Shown here: piece by piece, positions 16,142 to 20,786 of the stretch
Layout: every line of letters starts with the position of its first letter
Position numbering within the stretch: position 1 is the stretch's first letter
Source: an uncultured Rhodospirillales bacterium
GTDB taxonomy: Bacteria > Pseudomonadota > Alphaproteobacteria > Acetobacterales > Acetobacteraceae
DNA length: 20,786 nt
Assembly: GCA_903844785.1 (NCBI GenBank)
Contig: CAIMVB010000046.1
Span: 1 to 20,786, forward strand
Reading direction: 5' to 3'
Position numbers and translations under genes: made by a program
The notes under the pieces: model-generated
Databases searched by the model: none
Seen by the model: only the letters and a program-made list of their open reading frames with translations
Told to the model about the DNA's origin: nothing

Positions 16142-16510
16142 ATGACCGCTACCACAACCAGCCATGCCGAAGGTTCGGAATTCATCCGCGGGCTGCGCCC
16201 TTTCTTTGAATATCGTGATCTTGGCATCAAGGGTGCGACCGATGGCGCCTTTGGCGCGCATGTCATCCGCGCCATTCCGGGGGCGCATGCCACCGGGCAA
16301 TGGCACAACCATAATCTGAAGTTTCAGATGTTCTTCGTGCTCAAGGGCTGGGTGCGCTTTGAATATGAAGATATCGGCGTGAAGGAATTCCGCGCTGGCG
16401 ATAGCTGCTATCAGCCACCCTTGGTGAAGCATCGTGAAATCGCGCATTCTGAAGATCTGGAATTGATCGAAATCACGGGCCCGGCGGAATTCGAAACGCA
16501 GGATGTCTGA
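16142..16510 (+). CDS. Small cupin-domain protein
   Basis: 122-residue single cupin. Motif 1 is visible with His55 and His57 (HNH) and Gly69; the usual Glu position is Gln62. Motif 2 has Gly86, Pro92 and His97. Three His and a Gln could still hold a metal ion. A GGGAGAA ribosome-binding site sits just before ATG 16142. It lies 12 bp after the GST stop and 39 bp before the FAD oxidoreductase, a spacer that holds a strong hairpin. Function is unknown; small cupins often act as metal-dependent dioxygenases or sugar-binding regulators, and here it may act on the same substrate as its neighbours. Confidence 0.9.
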   Translation: MTATTTSHAEGSEFIRGLRPFFEYRDLGIKGATDGAFGAHVIRAIPGAHATGQWHNHNLKFQMFFVLKGWVRFEYEDIGVKEFRAGDSCYQPPLVKHREIAHSEDLELIEITGPAEFETQDV

Positions 16511-16512
16511 AC

Positions 16513-16532
16513 CGTGCGGGGTGACCCGCACG
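16513..16532 (+). promoter_or_regulatory. Hairpin with GUGA tetraloop before the FAD oxidoreductase
   Basis: CGTGCGGG (16513-16520) and CCCGCACG (16525-16532) form a perfect 8-bp GC-rich stem closed by GTGA, a GNRA-type loop. It begins 3 bases after the cupin stop and ends 17 bases before the next ATG. No T-run follows, so it is not a classic terminator; it may stabilise the upstream message or slow read-through. Confidence 0.6.
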
Positions 16533-16549
16533 ACAAAGGAAAAATCGTA

Positions 16550-17791
16550 ATGTCGCGATCTGTGATCGTGCTGGGTGCCGGCATGGTGGGCGTTTCCATC
16601 GCGCTGCATTTGCAGCGCCGCGGCGCGCAGGTGGTGCTGCTGGACCGCGCGCCGCCGGGCGAAGGGGCGTCCTTTGGCAATGCTGGTTTGATTCAGCGGG
16701 AAGCGGTGCATCCGCATCCCTTCCCGCGCGATATCGCAACCCTTTGGCGCATGGCGCAGAACAGATCGGTGGATGCTTCCTATCACCCATCGGCCTTGCT
16801 CAAGCTGGCGGAGCCTTTGTTCAAATATTGGTGGCATTCGGCGCCATCACGCTATCGGCCCATCGCGGAAGCCTATGCGCGGCTGATCGTGACCTGCATT
16901 GATGAACATGTGGCACTCACGCGCGGTACGGAAGCAGCTTCCCTACTCCGCCCCATTGGCTGGATGCGGCTTTACAACAAACAGCCAGAATTGAACGCCG
17001 CCATTGCCGAAGCCGAAATGCTGAAGCGCGAACACGGCGTGAATTACGCGCTGCTGGATGAAGCCGGCATCGCGGCGGCAGAACCGCACTTACTGGTCAA
17101 GCGCCTTGGCGCCGTTCATTGGACCGACCCGCTTTCGGTCAGTGATCCGCAGGCGCTAACGCTGTTTTATGCGCGGCTTTTCACCGATGCTGGCGGCCAA
17201 ATCCTGCGCGGCGATGCCATGTCGCTCGCGCGCCAAGGCGCTGGCTGGCGCGTGCAAAGCAGTGCTGGCCTGCATGAGGCAGAACAGGTGGTGATTGCGC
17301 TTGGTTCAGCCTCCACAAAACTTACGCAGCGCTTCGGCTATGCGCCGCCACTATTCGGCAAGCGCGGCTATCACCGCCATTACCGTATGCAGGGCAATGC
17401 GGTGCTCAATCATGGCTTCCTGGATGCCGATAGCGGCTTTGTGCTGGTGCCGATGCGCGCTGGCGTCAGGCTGACCACAGGGGCGGAATTCGCGCCCGAT
17501 GATGCGCCGAAAACCCCGGTGCAATTGGAGCGCGCAGAACCACTCGCGCGTGGGCTGCTGCCGCTGGCGGAAGCGGTGGAAGAAGAACCCTGGATGGGGG
17601 TGCGCCCCTGCACGCCGGATATGCTGCCGATTATCGGCCCCCTGCCGGGCCAAGCCGGCGCCTGGTGCGCCTTCGGGCATGCGCATCAAGGCTTCACCCT
17701 GGGGCCAACCACCGGGCGACTGGTGGCGGAGATGATGATGGGCGAAGCGCCCTTCATTGACCCCGCGCCCTATCGCCCAGCGCGTTATTAA
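16550..17791 (+). CDS. DadA/DAO-type FAD-dependent oxidoreductase
   Basis: 413-residue enzyme of the FAD-dependent D-amino-acid oxidase/dehydrogenase superfamily. The Rossmann FAD motif VLGAGMVG lies at residues 7-14, with an acidic residue ending the second strand (LLDR). GASFGNAGLIQ and the C-terminal MGVRPCTPDMLPIIGP and GHAHQGFTLGPTTGRLVAEM are typical of DadA-like proteins. ATG 16550 was chosen over a GTG at 16514 because AAAGGA lies about 8 bases upstream and the GTG falls inside the hairpin. Likely substrate is a D-amino acid or other amine; the electron acceptor (quinone or oxygen) cannot be read here. The OxyR-type regulator is 75 bp downstream. Confidence 0.92.
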   Translation: MSRSVIVLGAGMVGVSIALHLQRRGAQVVLLDRAPPGEGASFGNAGLIQREAVHPHPFPRDIATLWRMAQNRSVDASYHPSALLKLAEPLFKYWWHSAPSRYRPIAEAYARLIVTCIDEHVALTRGTEAASLLRPIGWMRLYNKQPELNAAIAEAEMLKREHGVNYALLDEAGIAAAEPHLLVKRLGAVHWTDPLSVSDPQALTLFYARLFTDAGGQILRGDAMSLARQGAGWRVQSSAGLHEAEQVVIALGSASTKLTQRFGYAPPLFGKRGYHRHYRMQGNAVLNHGFLDADSGFVLVPMRAGVRLTTGAEFAPDDAPKTPVQLERAEPLARGLLPLAEAVEEEPWMGVRPCTPDMLPIIGPLPGQAGAWCAFGHAHQGFTLGPTTGRLVAEMMMGEAPFIDPAPYRPARY

Positions 17792-17853
17792 ATCGGGGCG
17801 CTTCGCCAAGGGCCAAAAATCAGTTATTAGGGCAAAGTATCGATCGCCTTTTA

Positions 17854-17868
17854 ATCGGAATATTCGAT
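17854..17868 (+). promoter_or_regulatory. LysR-type operator candidate overlapping the oxyR-like start
   Basis: ATCG (17854-17857), seven bases, then CGAT (17865-17868) forms a T-N11-A LysR-box. A further ATCG lies exactly 11 bp upstream (17843-17846), so three four-base elements occur at 11-bp spacing. This resembles the spacing of OxyR sites (ATAG-N7-CTAT repeats). It overlaps the start codon, a position suited to autorepression. Confidence 0.4.
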
Positions 17869-18772
17869 GATTGCGCTGCCCACACCCCAGCAGCTTCGCT
17901 ACCTGGTGGCCTTGGCCGAATATGAGCATTTCGGCCGCGCCGCTTCGGCCTGCGGGGTTACGCAATCCACGCTTTCCGCCGGTATGATCGCGCTTGAGCG
18001 GCAATTGGACGCTGCGATTTTGGAACGGACCGGCGCCAAGAAGCCGGTCTTCACCCCGCTTGGGGCAGAACTCATCCAGCGCGCGCGCATCGCCCTTGCC
18101 GCGCTGAATAGCTGTGTGGAAACCGCCAGCGCGGCGCGGGAGCCACTCTCCGGCCCGATACGCTTGGGCGTAATCCCAACCATCAGCCCCTTCCTGCTGC
18201 CGCGACTGATGCCAAGGCTCAGGGCTGATTTCCCGCGGCTCCGCCCCTGGCTGCGGGAAGATTTGACCGAAAGGCTGGTGGAAGCCCTCGAATCCGGGCG
18301 GGTTGATCTGCTTTTGCTCGCTCTGCCCTGTGATTGCGGCGGTGCGGAGACGCTCAGCATTGCCGAAGACCCGTTTCTGCTCGCCTGCCCGGCGGATCAT
18401 GCCCTGGCCGAGCGCACCAGCATCGCCCCGCGCGCGTTGATGGATGAAAAACTATTGCTTTTGCAGGATGGCCATTGCCTGCGCGATCATGCGCTGGCCG
18501 CGTGCGGGCTTTCTGGCGCGCTGACCGCTGAGGAATTCGCTGCCACATCGCTCCATACGCTGGTGCATATGGCGGCAAGTGGGCTTGGCGTTACGCTTTT
18601 GCCGCGCTTGGCCGTGGCCGGTGGTGTTCTGGCCGGCACAGGGTTGGTGACCCGGCCCTTGGAAGGCGGCATGAGCCGGCGCATCGGGCTTGCCTGGCGC
18701 GCCCGCAGCCCAAGGGCTGAGGAATTCCGCGCCTTGGCACCGGCCATTGCCGCGGTGATGCAGGAATTATAA
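17867..18772 (+). CDS. oxyR: LysR-family regulator, OxyR type (peroxide sensor)
   Basis: 301-residue LysR-type regulator with an N-terminal winged helix-turn-helix (PTPQQLRYLVALAEYEHFGRAA, then VTQSTLSAGMIALERQL) and a C-terminal ligand domain. Residues 200-213 read QDGHCLRDHALAAC, placing Cys204 and Cys213 nine apart, exactly as the peroxide-sensing Cys199 and Cys208 of Escherichia coli OxyR. An extra CDC (155-157) is also present. No catalase or peroxiredoxin gene is adjacent in the window. The upstream FAD enzyme may make hydrogen peroxide, a possible reason for the pairing. The DUF533-like gene follows after 24 bp. Confidence 0.93.
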   Translation: MIALPTPQQLRYLVALAEYEHFGRAASACGVTQSTLSAGMIALERQLDAAILERTGAKKPVFTPLGAELIQRARIALAALNSCVETASAAREPLSGPIRLGVIPTISPFLLPRLMPRLRADFPRLRPWLREDLTERLVEALESGRVDLLLLALPCDCGGAETLSIAEDPFLLACPADHALAERTSIAPRALMDEKLLLLQDGHCLRDHALAACGLSGALTAEEFAATSLHTLVHMAASGLGVTLLPRLAVAGGVLAGTGLVTRPLEGGMSRRIGLAWRARSPRAEEFRALAPAIAAVMQEL

Positions 18773-18796
18773 CGCTACCCTGAAGGAGAGGCGCTG

Positions 18797-19564
18797 ATGG
18801 CGGGTTTCGATCTTGGGCGAGTGATCGGGGCGGTCTTGTCCGGGGCTGCGGCCCCAAGGCGTGGCAGCCCCATTGGCTATGGCAGGCGTGCGCCCAGTGG
18901 CAATGCGCAATTGGGGCGTGCTCTGGCCGGGCTTGCGGGCCTTGCCATTGAAGCACTGCGGCGCAGCCAAGCGCCCGCACCAGCACCCGCGCCACCGCCA
19001 AGGCCGGCTCCTCAAGGCAAGGCAGGGGGTGGTTTCGATTGGGCCGGGCCGGCAAAGGCAAGTGGCGGCGCTGCCCCCATTAAAAAGGCCCCGGGCCAAG
19101 GCGGGCTGAAGGATGCGCCGGCCAACCCAAACCCTTGGGGTGATGCGCCCGGTGCCACCAAGCCCACCACCGATCCTTGGGCGCCCATCACTGCCGAACC
19201 GGATGAGGAACCCAGCGCCGAAAGCGCCGAAGCCCTGCTGATGCTGCGCGCCATGATCGCCGCCGCCAAAGCCGATGGCGCGATAGATGCCGAAGAACGC
19301 GCCCGTATCGCCGCCCAATTGGATGGCGCGGGCCTAAGTGCCAAAGCGCGGGACGCGGTACTGGCGGATTTCGACAAGCCGCAAAGCCCCGCAGCGCTTG
19401 CCAAGCAGGCGAGCGACCCGATGCTGGCCGCGCAGCTTTACGCCGCTGCCGTGGTGGGCGCTGGCGAAGTCGCCGCCGCCGAACGCGCCTGGCTTGATGA
19501 ATTCGCCAAGGCGTTGAAACTGGACCGCGCCGCTACGGCGGCGATCGAAGCACGACTCACATAG
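18797..19564 (+). CDS. DUF533/TerB-like protein with Pro/Ala-rich linker
   Basis: 255-residue protein. The N-terminus (MAGFDLGRVIGAVLSGAA) is weakly hydrophobic, residues 60-140 are a low-complexity Pro/Ala/Gly/Lys linker, and the C-terminal 143-255 is helical and matches the DUF533/TerB-like fold, with the acidic AAKADGAIDAEERARI segment (156-171) and AERAWLDEFAKAL (228-240). Family members such as YebE are inner-membrane associated proteins of unknown role. A GGAGAGG ribosome-binding site precedes ATG 18797. It is 24 bp after the OxyR-type gene and 10 bp before the acyl-CoA dehydrogenase. Confidence 0.87.
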   Translation: MAGFDLGRVIGAVLSGAAAPRRGSPIGYGRRAPSGNAQLGRALAGLAGLAIEALRRSQAPAPAPAPPPRPAPQGKAGGGFDWAGPAKASGGAAPIKKAPGQGGLKDAPANPNPWGDAPGATKPTTDPWAPITAEPDEEPSAESAEALLMLRAMIAAAKADGAIDAEERARIAAQLDGAGLSAKARDAVLADFDKPQSPAALAKQASDPMLAAQLYAAAVVGAGEVAAAERAWLDEFAKALKLDRAATAAIEARLT

Positions 19565-19574
19565 GGCTGAAATC

Positions 19575-20786
19575 ATGGATGGCTTGACCCCAGAACAGGC
19601 AAGGCTGCGCGACCGGGCGCGGGAATTGGCCCGCGAAGCGGCAGCGCAAGCGGCCGAGACGGATCGCTCCGGCGCCTATCCCTGGCCCATGGTGCGGCGC
19701 ATGGCGGAAGCGGGCTTCACCGGCCTGACAGTGCCGCGCGCATGGGGCGGGCCGGGTGGCGATTATTTAGACGCGGCCCTGGTGATTGAGGAATTCTCCA
19801 AAGCCTGTGCGGTGTGTGGCCGCATCGCGGTGGAAGCCAATATGGGTGCCATTGGCGCCATCATGGCCTATGGCACGGATGCCCAAAAGCGCATTGCGGC
19901 TGATTTGGTGCTGGCCGGCGACAAGCCCGCCATCCTGATCACGGAACCGGAAGCGGGTTCAGCCGCGACGGAGATGACCACGCGCGCGGTGCGCCATGGC
20001 GATACCTGGGTGATCAATGGGCGCAAGACCTGGATCACCGGGGGGGGGGTTTCCCGGCTCCATCTGATTTTCGCCCGCGTTATCGAAGATGGCCGCGATC
20101 AGGGGATTGGCGGCTTTCTGGTGGCGCGCCAGGGCGATGGCCCGCCGCCTGGGATTAGCTTCAAGCGCATCCCCTCGCTTGGGCTTTGCGGCATGCCGGA
20201 AGCCGAGACCGAAATCGCCGGCCTGGAAGTGCCCGATTCCATGGTGCTGCGCCCGCCGGGTGGCTGGGCGCGCGGCTTTGGCCGGCTGATTGATGCCTAT
20301 AATGGCCAGCGCGTAGGTGCGGCGACGGTGGCCTTGGGGCTCGCCGCCGGGGCCTATGAACATGCTTTGGACCGCGCCCAAACCCGCCGGCAATTCGGCC
20401 GGCCGATTGGGGAATTCCAGGGCCTTGCCTGGATGCTGGCGGATATGTCCATCGAAGTGGAAGCCGCCCGCGCCTTGGTGTGGCGCGCGGCGAAAAGCGC
20501 GGGGCCCAATGGCTTCCCGGACCGGCTGGCGGCCGCCCAGGCCAAGGTGCTGGCCGGCGAGATGGCGATCCGCGTGACGAACCAGGCTTTGCAGGTTTGG
20601 GGCGCGGCAGGCTATTCGCGCGACAACCCGATGGAACGCTATTTGCGCGATGCGCGTATGTTCGCCATTGCCGGCGGCACGGCGCAGGTGCTGCGCACCC
20701 AGGTGGCCGAACAGATCATGGGCCGGAAACTGCCGCAGACGCGCGATGGCTTCCTCCGCATCATGGAAGAAGAACGCCGCGCGGCG
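19575..20786 (+). CDS. Acyl-CoA dehydrogenase family protein (cut at right edge)
   Basis: FAD-dependent acyl-CoA dehydrogenase; 404 codons are visible and the frame stays open at the edge, probably close to the true end. The N-terminal helical domain has EEFSKACAVCGR, the FAD/substrate region ITEPEAGSAATEM, and the core WVINGRKTWITGGG. The C-terminal part has RRQFGRPIGEFQGLAW and VWGAAGYSRDNPMERYLRDARM. The segment that normally holds the catalytic Glu (YEGT) reads IAGGT, and the alternative isovaleryl-type position reads NGQR, so no standard base is seen. The frame contains a G10 run at 20040-20049. AGGG lies about 8 bases before ATG 19575. Substrate unknown. Confidence 0.93.
   Translation, partial: MDGLTPEQARLRDRARELAREAAAQAAETDRSGAYPWPMVRRMAEAGFTGLTVPRAWGGPGGDYLDAALVIEEFSKACAVCGRIAVEANMGAIGAIMAYGTDAQKRIAADLVLAGDKPAILITEPEAGSAATEMTTRAVRHGDTWVINGRKTWITGGGVSRLHLIFARVIEDGRDQGIGGFLVARQGDGPPPGISFKRIPSLGLCGMPEAETEIAGLEVPDSMVLRPPGGWARGFGRLIDAYNGQRVGAATVALGLAAGAYEHALDRAQTRRQFGRPIGEFQGLAWMLADMSIEVEAARALVWRAAKSAGPNGFPDRLAAAQAKVLAGEMAIRVTNQALQVWGAAGYSRDNPMERYLRDARMFAIAGGTAQVLRTQVAEQIMGRKLPQTRDGFLRIMEEERRAA
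20040..20049 (+). repeat. G10 homopolymer inside the acyl-CoA dehydrogenase
   Basis: Ten consecutive G bases encode Gly-Gly-Gly plus the first base of Val, within TWITGGGVSRL. The frame is intact with exactly ten. It is the longest homopolymer I noticed in the window. Such tracts slip easily in replication and sequencing. Confidence 0.9.

Noticed and set aside
16514..16549. GTG 16514 as start of the FAD oxidoreductase
   Set aside because: It lies within the hairpin stem, has no ribosome-binding site, and ATG 16550 leads directly into the FAD motif with AAAGGA correctly spaced.
15497..16837. A 446-codon open frame on the minus strand opposite the GST, cupin and FAD genes
   Set aside because: It lies antisense to three well-supported genes, its product is rich in His, Gly and Arg without a recognisable domain, and long antisense frames are common in GC-rich DNA.
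17351..18400. A 349-codon minus-strand frame spanning the FAD and OxyR-type genes
   Set aside because: Crosses the spacer and two real genes on the other strand; composition is typical of antisense translation.

Overview
The window is about 20.8 kb of GC-rich DNA, roughly 60 % or a little more by eye, from an alphaproteobacterium. The best guess is a Roseomonas-like member of the Acetobacteraceae/Rhodospirillales. The evidence is an ATP12-type F1-ATPase assembly chaperone (an alphaproteobacterial/mitochondrial family), a di-iron Coq7 ubiquinone hydroxylase, a Bug-type solute-binding protein of the tripartite tricarboxylate transporter (TTT) kind, and the compact order dnaA-dnaN-recF-gyrB. The taxonomic placement is inference from gene content.

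Layout. (1) Positions 1-5953, minus strand, are the replication core. They read from right to left as rpsT, dnaA (TTG start), dnaN, recF (GTG start, overlapping dnaN by 4 bases) and the N-terminal 487 codons of gyrB, which runs off the left edge. The 245-bp rpsT-dnaA spacer is AT-rich with nested dyads, but I saw no DnaA-box cluster, so this is probably not the origin. (2) Positions 6145-7738, plus strand, hold the ATP12 chaperone and a secreted, probably outer-membrane beta-barrel protein. (3) Positions 7772-12925, minus strand, hold a close-packed run: amidase, Bug-type binding protein, metallo-hydrolase, serine hydrolase of the class C beta-lactamase fold, and an SDR oxidoreductase. It looks like a small uptake-and-hydrolysis operon of unknown substrate. 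(4) Position 12985 onward, plus strand, is a PaiB-family FMN-binding protein. (5) Positions 13628-15413, minus strand, hold dsbB, coq7 and a putative lipoprotein, joined by ATGA and TAATG overlaps. DsbB passes electrons to quinone and Coq7 helps make ubiquinone, so the pairing makes biochemical sense. (6) Positions 15503-20786, plus strand, hold a GST, a small cupin, a DadA/DAO-type FAD oxidoreductase, an OxyR-type regulator with both redox cysteines, a DUF533/TerB-like protein, and an acyl-CoA dehydrogenase cut off at the right edge.

No tRNA, rRNA, CRISPR array, insertion sequence or prophage gene was seen, and no gene-free stretch exceeds 300 bp. Most of the window is ordinary chromosomal housekeeping and metabolism. 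The observations most worth checking are: a perfect 8-bp inverted repeat that cages the ribosome-binding site of the GST gene; a GUGA-loop hairpin before the FAD oxidoreductase in the same gene run; an 11-bp-periodic operator-like repeat at the OxyR-type start codon; a G10 tract inside an acyl-CoA dehydrogenase that also lacks the usual catalytic glutamate; the nested dyad upstream of dnaA; and a strong excess of GAATTC hexamers. I did not find a convincing entirely new system.
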